In this document: piece after piece, positions 10,846 through 22,800 of the stretch
Layout: every line of letters starts with the position of its first letter
How positions within the stretch are numbered: position 1 is the stretch's first letter
Assembly (NCBI GenBank): GCA_012934845.2
Contig: WNNJ02002228.1
Location: 1-64,000 of the forward strand
From: Pomphorhynchus laevis
Taxonomy: Eukaryota > Acanthocephala > Palaeacanthocephala > Echinorhynchida > Pomphorhynchidae
Length of the DNA: 64,000 nt
Reading direction: 5' to 3'
Made by a program: the position numbers and the translations under genes
Notes under the pieces: generated by a model
Database searches by the model: none
Told to the model about the DNA's origin: nothing
The model's input: only the letters and a program-made list of their open reading frames with translations

Positions 10846-12100
10846 AAAATGATGTTTGATCTTCCCCACTTATACCGACTTCTTCCTCGTGGTTTCAATC
10901 CAGAAAGTTCGACGCTCCTAGCAATCATCAAAATGGGGCCTAACCACTTAAGCTGACTTCCTTCAACGTGGATGAGCAGTGACTTTATTCTAAGATACTT
11001 GCGGATGACTCAACTTCGAACTTTATTTCTATAGCTGAAGCCGGCCACACCATCAAAGAACCTCTTTTTGATAGCTTATACACGAGATCTAGTAATTGCA
11101 TTCAGTACCCAAAGTTTATGCCATAAGTGAGGATTGATTAGAATACTAAGCGATAAATTGAACGTTTTCGCTTGAAGGTTTATCTCCTTACCCAAAATGA
11201 TTTACGCGAACAATTCATTACTGCGTTAGCTGCACAGATCCGTCTCAAAATTCCCCTATTATTGGAATTGTATCCATCATGATCTATATTTTTAATTTGT
11301 TAAATATCGAGGAACAATCATCTATAGTTGAACGAAAATTATTTTGATATTTCGCTGGAAACTACTATCATCTTCAAAAATTAACACATATGTTTATTTC
11401 AGAAAATACTTTTATTTCCATTATACCTACCTATTATTCCTACCATCACTTAAGAACAAGACGCTGATGTGCTTGAATTCTTCCACGTCGGATACGACCC
11501 GACGTAATCAGTTTTGAATTTGCTTACTTCCATACCGGCCACTTGGCATTCCACCTATATCGATCAAGCAAGCATTGTAGGTAATCAGTATGGGAGGCCA
11601 ACAAGACAATATTGTCTGTGAAAAGCAAATATTACATATGAATGGGACCAAACTGTAAACTAAACTCAGACAAAGCAGCTCGTCAAGTGGAGACAGTTGA
11701 CAGTCATGACAGAGCACTACACATACAAAAAGCAGCTTATATTTCACGCCTAAAACACGAGCACAACTCGTTCTTAGTTGGTACAAATATATTACAGCTA
11801 CACGAAAATAGTGCGGAACTTTGTACTCCTTATGTACATCTACAACCTATTAGTTGATACACAGTCGAACGCTTTTTTCGAATTAACGAACCCCATGTGG
11901 ACAAATTAAGCGTACTCCTACGTGCGTTCGAGAATAGTTGAAAGAGTGAAGAGCTGATCAGCAGTTATTCGACAATAATAAGAGCCACATTGCTTCACAT
12001 GCAACTATACCTCGACAATCAGTCCAATCTTTAGCTCAAAGATTGTATAAAACAGTGATTGTCTAAAACAGTTTACGCAGATTTTTGCTTTCCAACACGA
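10846..12100 (-). pseudogene. LINE-gamma reverse transcriptase remnant, unit 2
   Basis: Minus-strand translation, read from high to low coordinates, gives DQLFTLSTILERT near 11950, FVHMGFVNSKKAFD near 11870-11905 (RT block with the first catalytic Asp), FTDNIVLLASHTDYLQ near 11575-11625 (normally ADD) and EEFKHISVLFLSDGR near 11445-11490. After a short insertion come RRICAANAVMN near 11220-11250 and the WFGHL-like region to 10850. The order matches a LINE ORF2 RT and C-terminus. Frame changes and the altered catalytic triad show it is inactive. The 5' end is not resolved; homology fades above about 12100. Confidence 0.7.
11264..11429. mobile_element. 166-bp insertion in LINE-gamma with 9-bp target duplication
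   Basis: The LINE-gamma reading is interrupted between its SDGR and RRIC blocks. CCTATTATT stands on both sides (11255-11263 and 11430-11438), as expected of a target-site duplication. The insert carries ATTTTGATATTTCGCTGGAA, a core also found in repeats at 25925-26560, 44232-47089 and 52045-52140. Unit 1 has the same insert, so it predates the duplication. It encodes nothing. Confidence 0.6.
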
Positions 12101-14477
12101 AGGGCTTTGATCGATAAAAAAGCATTTTAGAAGCTGTTCGATTTTTAAGTTCGAGAAGCTCACCAAACTGAACCCAAGTTGCTTCCTTTGACTCAAACTT
12201 CTAAAGCTGCAGCTCTGGGTATGTTGATACCTGTTTTAAGCCTTCTGTAACCTATCAGACAAGTTTACTTTTTAAGTCACTTTCTTCTGATAAACGGAAG
12301 CTCTTCGAAGTCGGTGTGTCAAACAAAGTTTTAAACATATATCATCTTTATTTGATATTTATGATCTCTTTGCGCAATTAGGCAAAGTCCGCACAATAGT
12401 CAGTAATGAATTTCTTACAGACGAATTTTCCAAACGTACCCAACGAACCCTGACACTGCGTTTAGATTTCTTAGGTATGTTTAGTACTATATTTTACCAG
12501 CGAATCTTACTATCTACCGAGTAGTGAGCGGTTTACAGTACAGCCCCTCTCTTTATACGTGTGACCAGAACATATTGTTAGGTGGAACTCTTTATCTTCG
12601 AACATGGTGTTGGATAGTTACAAATTGTTACGAGAACGAAAATGCAACAACACCACTCCCGTTCAGATTAGAAGTTCCGCTTCTCCACAGCACAACTTTT
12701 CGTGTGGAACAGTCATTTCCAACTTAAACATGGAAGTCGCCCAAAAAATGAGGGAATTACCCGAAGGTTTACTATCAAGTAAATCCTAAAGATCATCTAC
12801 AAAAGCTGTGTATTCCGAGCCAGTGCTGGGTGCATAAACACATATAACAGTTAGTCCCTTTCCTTATTTGACTGCAAGTCTAAAGGATGCCAACATTTCC
12901 TTTACTAGGCAAGATTTTTTGCTGTTAATGACAATCCGTGGTTTGTGATAGTTCCAACACTCGACTGTTGACGCTTTCCCTTAACAACTCCAAAATAGTG
13001 CAAGATCAAACCTTGATTCAAAAGTTGAGTACCAGAACCAGAATAAAAAATAAAGTTGACTTTGACTTTTTAAAGACCGAAACGATTACCCTTTTTCGCT
13101 GGATCTTGTTCTTTCTCCACCAGTTAAATAAAACTCAAAGTTCCTGTACGTTTGGTTCACTCATTCAGCATCGTTACCTTTTGCGCACGTCACCAAACTT
13201 AGATAATTCATCCAATCAGTGGTGGAATTCATCCATCGTTTTTATTTTGATTTATTAAATTGTATCCCGTGGTCATTATCATTTTCGTAGCTTTTGCTCA
13301 GTTATCTGCTCTTATCTCGATTTTCAAAGCATGATTCGCTTGTAAAAAATAAAATATTCATAGAACAAACTAGCTTCACTTTAAAAATATTTTTTAACTT
13401 AAAATTATTATTATTTGATAATATCAAACATTCGAAAGATCTGGAGCTAGCAGTTCATACAAGTATTTTCGCTATGACCGATTCCAAACATCATCATATT
13501 TCGTCAATAAAATCGGTCAAAGAGAATGTATTTATCATCCTTTTGATATAAGGATTTTGAATGTATTACGAAAAAGGATAACGATCATACATTAATCTGT
13601 TAGAATAGAAAATAGACAATGTGATTAAAAAATTACAATTCATAAAATAAATTTCTTATAATTAGCGTTTAATTTAGTAGTTCACATTCTTGACACATCA
13701 TAAATAGATGAGAACTGAACTATTAGCTAATTAATAATGAATACCAAGCAACAAGACTTTGTACTATACGAAGATCAAAATAAGTATTAATTGACGCTAC
13801 ATATATGATTATGATAGCACACTATGACTTTGAACATGTAACTTGTTGAATAAGTGTTTGTGCTGCCGATAAGTCACTAAAGTTTCCAAGAACAACATTA
13901 CAGCAACCGGCAACCAGAAATCTTCAAAGTTGCAACTAAATGGCAACTTTACGAGCTTGAAAACACCCTTAGATTTGAACATTTAGTTCGCACCTTTATT
14001 CTTTAAATTTCTTTCTTTTGTGGCTTAACTCAATCTAGCACATCCACAATTAAGTGATTTGTTTCTAAAAGTAAAAATTCGCCAAATTAGCAATCCGTTG
14101 GTAACTTTTATGATTTAAGAAATGATCACTATCGTCAATCACGATAATAATTAATTATACACAAGAAATTAAAAATTATATGAGCTCATTATATACAAAT
14201 AAATGATTTTTATTTATAAATGGTCATTAAATAATGGATAGAAACAGGCGAGCAGATTGACTGTGTGACGTAAAATGGAGGTATTGGATCAGCAGTGAAT
14301 GGATGTTATCATCACTGAAATCCAGCGTACTTCTGTTAGATTATAGCAAGATTTAAGAAAGTACATGTCATCAATTTTAAAAGAGAGAAGTGATCCATAT
14401 GATATTACACTTAAATAAAATTATAATATATGAAATCGTTAAATTTAAGAATGAAAATTATATATTTATGCAAAAAT
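12101..14477. other. 3-kb unit-2-only interval, mostly unrecognised
   Basis: Apart from the LINE-gamma sequence at its left edge, no motif was recognised. Frames of 60-106 codons exist at 12524-12727 and 12938-13258 on the plus strand but have no known signature. Base composition up to about 13300 is less AT-rich than the flanks, so this may be the eroded 5' part of LINE-gamma. Confidence 0.4.
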
Positions 14478-14577
14478 AAAATTTATATAAAAATAAATGC
14501 TTTTAGTTAAACAACAAAGATTTCGAAATTGCATCAAATTCAAGTAAGATTTCTATTTGAAATTACTTATGGAAAAG

Positions 14578-15180
14578 CGATTTATTAGCTGAATACTACA
14601 TGTGGGTAGTATTTATTAACTCGATTCAGATTTCTATATGACATTACTTATGGAAAAGCGATTTAATAGTTAAATACTACCTGTGGGTAGTATTTATTAA
14701 CTCGAGTCAGATTTCTATATGACATTACCTATGGAAAATCGATTTATTAGCTAAATACTACATGTGGGTAGTATTTATTAACTCGAGTCAGATTTCTATA
14801 TGACATTACTTATGGAAAAGCGATTTAATAGTTAAATACTACCTGTGGGTAGTATTTATTAACTCGAGTCAGATTTCTATATGACATTACTTATGTAAAA
14901 GCGATTTAATAGTTAAATACTACCTGTGGGTAGTATTTATTAACTCGAGTCAGATTTCTATTTGAAATTACTTATGGAAAAGCGATTTAATAGTTAAATA
15001 CTACCTGTGGGTAGTATTTATTAACTCGAGTCAGATTTCTATATGACATTACTTATGTAAAAGCGATTTAATAGTTAAATACTACCTGTGGGTAGTATTT
15101 ATTAACTCGAGTCAGATTTCTATATGACATTACTTATGTAAAAGCGATTTAATAGTTAAATACTACCTGTGGGTAATATA
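14578..15180. repeat. 81-bp hairpin tandem repeat, 8 copies
   Basis: Units begin at 14578, 14659, 14740, 14821, 14902, 14983, 15064 and 15145. It is the same repeat as at 8458-8745, with the same AAATACTACC/GGTAGTATTT stem. The copy-number difference between otherwise near-identical duplication units means the array has expanded or contracted recently. Confidence 0.9.
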
Positions 15181-15407
15181 CCTTAATATGACACACATGA
15201 CTCATCATCAACATAAGCCGTGATTATTTTTTTCTTGTCTATACAGTTTGTTAAATGGAAACATTTTGATTTTCCGTTGGATCTTTAATTTTAAAACGAC
15301 AATATATTTTAAAAATGGCAAAATATATATTTTCTCAATTGTCCTTATAAAATAGGATGCAAACATTTAAGTTTCTCTGTAAACATTGAATTCTGATTAA
15401 TGATTAA

Positions 15408-15435
15408 TTCTTTGAAAGCGCTTGCTTTCAAAGAA
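15408..15435. other. Perfect 12-bp hairpin (second copy)
   Basis: Identical to 8963-8990. Confidence 0.8.
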
Positions 15436-18334
15436 AATTACTGATACAGCCAATTGACTCTAATACATCACGTACGTAGCAGTACAGTCTGCGTATATTA
15501 AGAAGTGAAAATGCACGTGAAATGTGCACTGATTGGATAATTTGTTCACGAGTAATTGGAATGCGGTGAGATAAAACACAATCAATTACAAATCAATTGT
15601 GTAGTATTTCTACTATATGCAGAATTAACGACCCTGTGGCCAAAACGTTTTGATCAAGCAGAAATAGAAGTCCAATTACTTAAAGGATTAAAAATGAAAT
15701 GATGTGCGACCTGGATAATTGATAATAAAGATTTTTATTTTGATAATATTTGATTACAAAATGCTTGTAATTATTGATTATTTAAATGAATGATAAACAT
15801 TTCAACACTTATTTTCCTTACTCTCAAAAGGAATGTACAGAATTATCTAAAAGATAAAAATTATTGAATTCGCAAAATCTAATAATCGAACACTCGTAAA
15901 ATTTCAAATTCAATATGTATTTTAATGAATAAGTTAAACTATTTAAAGATAAATTTAATAAACAATTTTAATATATATGTATATTGCTTGAAAAGTATCG
16001 ATAGTTCAATATATATTTTAATATTCTTTTATTGCCTTCAATACAATTTTGAAATGTTTTTTAATAGAACAAAATAATTGCATTTGTGACGGTCTGTTGT
16101 TAAAGATATTTTTACGTTCTAATTATAGTATTTAATATTTTGTTCATTAATTACAAATTAAAAAATATTTATATAAGCTGAATGTACGACAGTCCTGTCC
16201 GATTATTTGTAATACAAAATGAAATCACATTAGCTTCAGCAAAACCACCGGATTGAAGTGGATTCTAAAAGTGTATTTTACGCTAAAAAATTTGCTAATA
16301 ATGCTTTAATTTTTAATCATGAACATAACTTGTTTGATTTTGGTGAAATAAAGTTACAGTCATGATATTTTATTTTGCAAGCTCTCAAGTTTGGTTCATA
16401 AACTGCAAATTAAAATAATTATTAAGCTGCCCTAGAACAGCTATGTTCGATTGTTTGTAATGCAAAATGAAGTAACATTGGCTTTAACAAAACAGCCGGA
16501 CTTGAAGTCAGTATACTAAAAAGTAGTTTAAAACTAAGAAAAGTGTATTTAATCTTACAAAAGTTTGCTAGGCCAGGATGATCCTCTGGAGTAAAAATGT
16601 CTTTGCGCGAGGCTTGTCGCAGTAATGCCAGAGACACTATGCGTGCTCGTCAAAATATCGGTTGACCCTCTACCCAAGAAACCCAGAGTTTTAATACATA
16701 TCGGTATAAAATCTATGCCACTGGAGGTGATGGCCTCGAACGTTTTCTTCGTTCCTTAGCTTCTGTGGCTACGGCACCTGATCCTGACAACGCCATATAT
16801 AAATGACTAGGAGACAGTGGATCTACACATGCGCCGTCTCAGCGTGCAAAACGCACAAGTTCCCACGGGGTCACAGTGCCGTCATCCGGTCGTTTTCCGT
16901 TGGAGCGAGTTAAATCTGGAGGTTCAAGGCGGCTCGGTACGTGAGCTTTTCTTAGCGCATCTCGAACTGCGCTGTTCAGCATTGATTGACGGGCAAAACG
17001 GCCAGCGGAACGTGATCAACTCAAGCCATGCGTTCCTAGCTTGTCAACGACTGCACCGCAACAGCACTGTGGGGTTGACAAATTGGGACTCCTGATCGTA
17101 AGGCAATTGCCACTCTGAAGACTGGGTCTGTGAGCAAAGTTCCAGTCGTGGACATTGGAAGTGCCTGTAGGAATGCTCCACCAGCGGATGCCTTAACACT
17201 GATTAGGCGGGCTGTAGCAATTGCATCGCGGCACTCGCCTTAAATAGAGAAGTGTTCCATGCTTTTTGCGTGGTTCCCAAAGTAGGTAAATGCTCGGCGT
17301 CTGTTGTGTTAATTGTATAGAACCAATCATTTGGTTGTTCTCGCTGGTAGCCAGGGCTCTGCCTTTTACTAATTAAGTGCCAATGTTCAAGGTTGTCATG
17401 AAAATATTTCGTTCTGAACAGCGCTGAGTCTTGAAGTTCTGTAACGAGAAGATCAAGGACGACCAATAGTGATGTCAGGTAAGACGATGAGTAAGCTGGT
17501 GTGGCAGTGAGTATTACGCTTAAAATGCCTAGACCACCGAGCGTTATCGGCAAGGTGGCTTGTTGCCAACTAGATGATGATAGCTTGACGCTTAGTACTT
17601 TCTCAAGTTGGTCCCTTAGAGCAGCAGCATAATCCTGGAAAATACTGATTTGGTAGCATGACGTGGATCTGAGTGTGTACATCAGTTTTAAGGGCTGAGA
17701 AAATTTTGGAGCAGAAAAAATGCTAGGTGTGTGTTGAGTTTAGCCAAGCGGCTACTCATCAATTTCAGTTGCAATATCTTGTCAAGTTGAACCTTATCAG
17801 CAGGTTCTGAGCTGGCTAGGGCGGGTCCTAGTAGAGTGGCATCAGTCGGCTCAACGTGCTTTACACCTCGGAGAATTGTGCGAATCCTTGAAACTGATAC
17901 TTACGTCGGAGTAGCAACAATGAACAAAGCGGGATAGCGCGGGAAAGTGCTTTGTCGTTTTGATCAGCACAGTTGTACGATTAACATTGTTGAAGGCATT
18001 AGTAAAATATATCTTTAACAGGCCTTCTCCGCACGTTATCCCTCAGAGAGTAACAAGGGTGTAGCGTTTACTGCCGCTTCACAACCTCATTTTACTCCTA
18101 CGCCGATATGATAAGGCTCTAGAAATGTGGAAGCATCATTGCGAATCAGCAATGAGGCAGTCTTTGCCACCAACCGACGGAGTATATTGTCAGTTGCGAT
18201 ATGACGAAGCCCTCCCTCTTTCTTGTTGAGGTCTGTTGAGTATATACCGGATTGAATATTAGTGTTTCTCAGTGGATGTTAATGACGCATCATCTGATGC
18301 GCCCTTCTGTCATCATCTGAAGCAATTCTAATAG

Positions 18335-19089
18335 TGTTACATACAGCATTATGCGCATCATCACAATGAACAGCACAAATACTGCAAGCCATTGTATGAA
18401 TAACAACAGCGGCGCCCTTAATTGTAGTACTATATAAACGGATTTCCTAACATTATTGTCGTTGTTTTTCCAGTGTTTGTATTCAGTAAGAAACAAAATT
18501 TTACTTGTTTTCTGTTGCTTCAAATTGGTTTCGTTTAACATGACATCTAGCGACGAGTGTGAGATATCAATACCCGAACTGATTCTGCAGCAGAATAAAT
18601 TAATGAAGATGGTTATCAAACAGATGGAAGAAAGAGTCGACCATTTGAAGAGATTGTCGGAAATAGATGATCATTCAAACCAGGAAAGCACTTAATCAAC
18701 AGCCGTAAACGATCAAGTTGGTATTTTACCATTTCGTCGATTTAACGGTGAATCAGAAAGTAGGCGAAATTACTTATCGCAAACAACGTTATATTTTGAT
18801 GCATGCGGTATTAAAGACTCACGAAAAAAGAAAACATCACTTTTATCATGGTTGAGCCACGATATGTTCGATGTTGTTAGAAAGGCGACTACGACACGTG
18901 AAATAGACGAGATGACCTTCGACGAAGTCGTCGAAATATTGAATAAACATTACTCAAGACGAGTGCACGAAATATCTGCAAGTATCAATTTTATGTCGAT
19001 ACGCAAATAATATAAAGAAACATACAACGAATGGGTCAACAACCTCGAAGGTGCTGCACAAGATTGTAACTTCTTCAATCCTACTATTA
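18335..19089 (+). mobile_element. Fossil Ty3/Gypsy fragment 1 (LTR end, leader, gag)
   Basis: An LTR-like start TGTTACATACAGC follows LINE-beta sequence directly. The same start recurs at 19243. A TATA-like TATATAAACGG lies near 18432. A leader precedes a gag-type frame beginning MTSSDE near 18540, whose translation includes features of Ty3/Gypsy capsid proteins. The element is fragmentary and broken, and no pol region follows in this piece. Only one LTR end can be seen, so no age can be taken from LTR divergence. Confidence 0.65.
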
Positions 19090-19242
19090 AAGATGAAGAA
19101 AGTTCCAGTCGTTTAAAAATTGGAAATGCATGTAGGAATGTCCAGAAGCGGGTGCCTTAACGCTGATTAGGCGGGCTGTAGTAATTGCATCGGTAGCACT
19201 TACCTCGAATAGATAGGTGCTCCATTCTTTTTGAGTGGTTCC
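19090..19242 (-). mobile_element. LINE-beta scrap
   Basis: About 150 bases match 17135-17275 (the stretch around GCTGATTAGGCGGGCTGTAG), on the same strand as LINE-beta. It is wedged between two fossil LTR-element pieces. Confidence 0.7.
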
Positions 19243-19420
19243 TGTTGCATACAGCATTATGCGCATCATCACAATGAACAGCACAAATGCTACAAACCAT
19301 TGTATTAATAACAACAGTGGCACCCTTTATTGTAGAAATATATAAACGGATTTGCTAACATTATTGTCGTTGTTTTTCCAGTGTTTGTATTCAGTAAGAA
19401 ACAAACTTTTACTTGTTTTC
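19243..19420 (+). mobile_element. Fossil Ty3/Gypsy fragment 2, left part
   Basis: LTR end and leader, closely matching 18335-18515. It is interrupted at 19420 by LINE-alpha and resumes after the LINE at 23281. Confidence 0.7.
19408..19420. repeat. Target-site duplication of LINE-alpha (left)
   Basis: TTTACTTGTTTTC here and at 23268-23280 flanks LINE-alpha exactly, and both copies belong to the leader of the host LTR element. Confidence 0.85.
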
Positions 19421-19437
19421 AAAAGTGATTGAGTAAA

Positions 19438-20469
19438 ATGTCAAGCTTGTCGGAGCTTCAAAGCTCGTTATTTTGCAACGATTTTCAAGCAAACAAGGCA
19501 GAAGTGAATGTTCCTGGTCATCAATTCTCTTCCAAAGGTTGGACGGACCCTCAAGTAAGTGGTGATTTTTGTTTTCTGGACTCGGATAAGGGGATATTAC
19601 CCCCTATTCCAGAGCTAGCACACTTGTGCATAATACAAGCGTAAAAACTATAAAAAAACTTACACTGTTTCAAACGTTTCTTCGTGATTTATTAGTCTTC
19701 GCGACAAAAGAGTTATATTTAACTCTGTTATGGTTTATCCCAACTCAGTGAAGATTTCTTTTACTAACGCCTCAATATTGGATAAGTATAAGGCTTATTT
19801 CGAGGAGCATTATCTTGATCACGGGTCGATCACTATCAAGCCGCTCCAATGAAGCCTTAAGATTTCAAACTTTCCACTGTATTTAGACGAGGATGACTCG
19901 AACAAGCTCAAGAGTCACTTCAAATTGCACTCAGTTAGGCAGGCACTGGGAAAAGGGGGCGAGACCCTCCGAGTTGGATTTGCGAATGCTGACTTGGATA
20001 GTGGACTACTATTATCCCGTTCCTCAGGCAATCTCATTATGAGTTTTAACTTAAAATTTACAATAATTGAGGAAGACAGATGGACTTTCCCCCACTGTCA
20101 AAGATACCACTGCTGGGGACATTGGGGGTCTACATGCAGTAAGGCCTAAATATGTGGGGTATGTGGAACGACTAAGTGTACCCACCTGGTCTGCAATGAA
20201 ATATGTCTGGTACCCCCTCGTGCATTAACTGCTGTGGGGATCATCCTGCATGGTCGCGCAAGTGCGCCTTATTCAAAAAATATCGTCAACAATTTATGAA
20301 ACCCCCGTCTCACTCCTATGTAGAAGCTGCTGCTCCAGTCGGAATGTCTAACAACGACATCCTTACACTTTTGGCGACTCAAAAACGCACAATTATCGCT
20401 GAGCTAAAGGCCTTTTTTATCCCTCTGGTCACTCCTACTGTAACTCAGGTTCCAGTAGACCTAAAGTAA
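19438..20469 (+). pseudogene. LINE-alpha ORF1 (gag-like, zinc knuckles), broken
   Basis: The first ATG of LINE-alpha at 19438 starts MSSLSELQSSLFCNDF, which stays open only to 19644. Further pieces are open at 19925-20149 and 20203-20469. The last two hold a cysteine/histidine cluster: CQRYHCWGHWGSTC, then CGVCGTTKCTHLVC and CINCCGDHPAWSRKC. This is the three-knuckle arrangement of ORF1 proteins in Jockey- and I-type LINEs, which bind their own RNA. A tail with PPSHSYVEAA follows before the stop. The several breaks mean no full ORF1 product can be made. Confidence 0.7.
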
Positions 20470-20678
20470 ACCCCTCGAAATAAGAAGAGGGGTTTTACCA
20501 GAATACTTCCCCCACTTAAAATGGGAAAGATTCTAAAAGACTTAAGTGCCTCTTAGGAAAATGAAGATATTGCCTTGGGGGGGTCCGGCCTGTGATGGGG
20601 CTAGTGGCAAGGGGGCAACCATCTTGGACCTAGTTCTGTCTAGGTTGGCATCCCCCTTCCAACTAATTTAACACAATT

Positions 20679-21164
20679 GTGAGTAAACCCGAGCCTTTTT
20701 CACTGAATATTCTTCAGTGGAATTCGGGAGGTGCTTATGCCCTTAGACTTTTATCTAGTAGAAACGCAGATGTTATAGTCCTTCAGGAGACGCGGCCAAT
20801 CCGTCTCCCCCAGGACATTACTCGACACATCCCAAAACACATTTATACCCACTATACTCCGTACATAACCCCACCACACCCCTCTTCATCTCAAGAACTC
20901 TTGACCTTAGTAAAATGCTCCCTAAGGTCTTCCCTACTGTTGAATTACTCTTGTCCAGCCCTGTCTTGTTTGGTAGTTTCACTCGTTAAGAACGGTAAAC
21001 GTCTCAGTCTAGCCAATGTTTACATTCGTCCAGGGGAGATTCACAAGAGCCGTGAACTCCTGGATGGGATTATAAACGGCGGCTATGATATGATGCTAGG
21101 AGATTTCAACGACAGAACTGGTCGTTGGATCAGCGCATCGATACGCAGAGCTAGGAACGGTTAG
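20679..21164 (+). pseudogene. LINE-alpha ORF2 endonuclease domain, partial
   Basis: The 161-codon open stretch has FSLNILQWNSGG at its start, then ADVIVLQETRP, SLANVYIRPGE and MMLGDFNDRTGR. These are the usual blocks of the APE-type endonuclease that nicks target DNA for LINE insertion: the Asn of LQWN, the Glu of LQET and the Asp-Asn of GDFN. The C-terminal part with the final SDH block is not in this frame. Downstream, 21248-21595 is a separate frame that reads like the linker between endonuclease and RT. Confidence 0.75.
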
Positions 21165-21921
21165 TTCATTCATAAACCACCGTCCCCTTCTTTCATTGCA
21201 CATCAACGAATTCAATCCTCGATATTTTTCTGCTCCACTCGAGGTGGTTGCTCAAACCCCTCTGTACGGAGCAGTCGCGTCAACAGCTGTCCCCCTCTCA
21301 TGACCTCATTCGTTGGCGGATAGAGCAGGACACGCTGCTGAGAAGGAGGTTTCACTTTGATCCAATCAGAGTGGTCTTCTTTCAGGCGGCTATCCAACGC
21401 TTCCCCCGGATAGGAAATGAGAGTCCAACCGAATTCAATACCCTCCTCTTTTCGCAAGCTACCGGGGTTCTTTCGACTACCTATAAAGGTCGCATTTTCA
21501 ATCCCACTCCTACAAAACTCAAGGTCCTAGCCAAATTACTAAACCTCCCTAATTTCTCCGCTTTCGCCAGACAAACTCTCTCGAGTGAATACTGAAGCAC
21601 TAGGTATAAGTTCTAGCTGAGTAAGGATAAGGCGAGTATTGCCCGTCTTAAGCCGGCTCAGTCTTCCTTTTGTAAAATATTCAAGAAAGAGAAGTTTGTA
21701 TGTTGGAAGGACAGAGCATTGGGTTGGATAGGTAAGATAGGCCTTGATAAAGTTTTGGAGGAGTCACTAGCGCATCACAGTTATGGACCCACTCAATCAC
21801 CTCAACCAATCCCGCCCTGGGGTGACTACAAGAGTAGGGATTTATCGGTGAATGATATTCTCGACTCCTGGGGTCCACTTCCGGGCACCTCCGAATCCGT
21901 CGCTCCACTTTCTTCTCGGGT

Positions 21922-22800
21922 ATGTCAGCTTCTTCCGATCAGAGAAGTGAGGTGGCCGTCACAATGCTATTAGCATCCCCTTCCGATGTAGCAGGCATCA
22001 ATATTAGTAAACGTGTTTTTATCGCTAAGGTTAAATCCTGCTCTTGCCCTAAAGATCTGCGACCCATTTCAATTCAAAACGCCCTCGTGTCGATTTACGA
22101 AAAAGCGCTTGCGCGTAAAATCCGCGACCTTTTGATTAAGCGTAATTTGATCCCTCCTGGTTTTCATGGGTTCGTCAAAGGTCGCTCGGTCCATTCAACA
22201 GTAGGTGAGGTGGAGCAGTTTTGTCGGGAAAATAGCCATCGTCCGGCGGTAACCGCTATCCTGGACTTCTCTGCTGCATTTGACCGCATCTCCATTCCCT
22301 TCGTGATCTCTTTTCTCAGGTCCCTCGGGTTGCCTGCGAGAATAGTGAACAGGGTGGATATACTGCTGTATATCAAGCGATTTAATTATGAAGAAGACCC
22401 TGATGCGCGTCAGTTCTACCCTATTGCGGGCGTGCATCAAGACTCCCCTCTTTCTCCTATCTTATATCTTGCTGCTTCCATCATTCTATTCAAAATATTT
22501 AAACGTGAACAACGTCTAGTGGTGTACGCTGATGACACCACAGCCCTGTTCACTGGACACAGGTGCAAGGACGTAGTCTCTAACATCAGCCGTTTCTTTT
22601 TAAGATATAAAGACCAGCTTCCACCTTCCAATCTTATTTTAAACTCCGCCAAATCGCAGGTGGTCCTCTTTCACTGCACTCCTGCAACAAAGCAAAAGCT
22701 CAAGAGATTAGCACTCGCTGCCCTCTCCTCCATATTTGCCCATGAACCACTCCCTATCTTCACGAGTCGAGAAAATACCTGGTGTTCACCGTTACGGTGA
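21922..22800 (+). pseudogene. LINE-alpha ORF2 reverse transcriptase domain
   Basis: This 292-codon frame covers most of a non-LTR RT: DLRPISIQNALVSIYEKAL (RT block 1), GFVKGRSVHSTV (block 2), AILDFSAAFDRI (block A with the first catalytic Asp), GVHQDSPLSPILYL (block B, where GVPQGSPLSP is usual) and VVYADDTTAL (catalytic YADD). Gly to Asp in the QGSP turn is an unusual change. After 22800 the reading continues in another frame, with a weak C-terminal region to about 23040. The real domain starts a little upstream of the first ATG-like codon. Confidence 0.85.

Larger units (their letters stand above)
10638..17075. repeat. Unit 2 of the tandem segmental duplication
   Basis: It starts inside the Penelope-like tail, at the base corresponding to 7540, directly after LINE-beta sequence. 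The order is tail, LINE-gamma, a 3-kb interval present only here, then the LINE-beta 3' region and coding end. Beyond 17075 LINE-beta continues into its RT domain, which unit 1 does not contain. The break between units therefore falls inside LINE-beta. Confidence 0.85.
14478..18334 (-). mobile_element. LINE-beta, longest copy (RT to 3' tail)
   Basis: Minus-strand non-LTR retrotransposon. From high to low coordinates its translation gives GGLRHIATDNILRRL near 18190-18235, PYHIGVGVK near 18095-18125, an FTNAFNNVN block near 17985-18005 (first catalytic region), KVQLDKILQLKLMSSRLAKL near 17740-17795, and an open stretch at 17203-17682 with LPITLGGLGI (thumb). The C-terminal block LNSAVRDALRKAHVPSRLEP lies at 16920-16985. 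A catalytic YADD box could not be located because of decay. The tail 14478-16560 carries the 81-bp array and hairpin. The upstream side is cut at 18334 by a fossil LTR element. Other pieces of the family are at 8338-10637, 19090-19242 and 23771-24420; a related one is at 60030-60245. Confidence 0.75.

Noticed and set aside
8458-15180. Regularly spaced 81-bp repeats as a CRISPR array
   Set aside because: There are no unique spacers: the whole unit repeats, and the genome is that of an animal.
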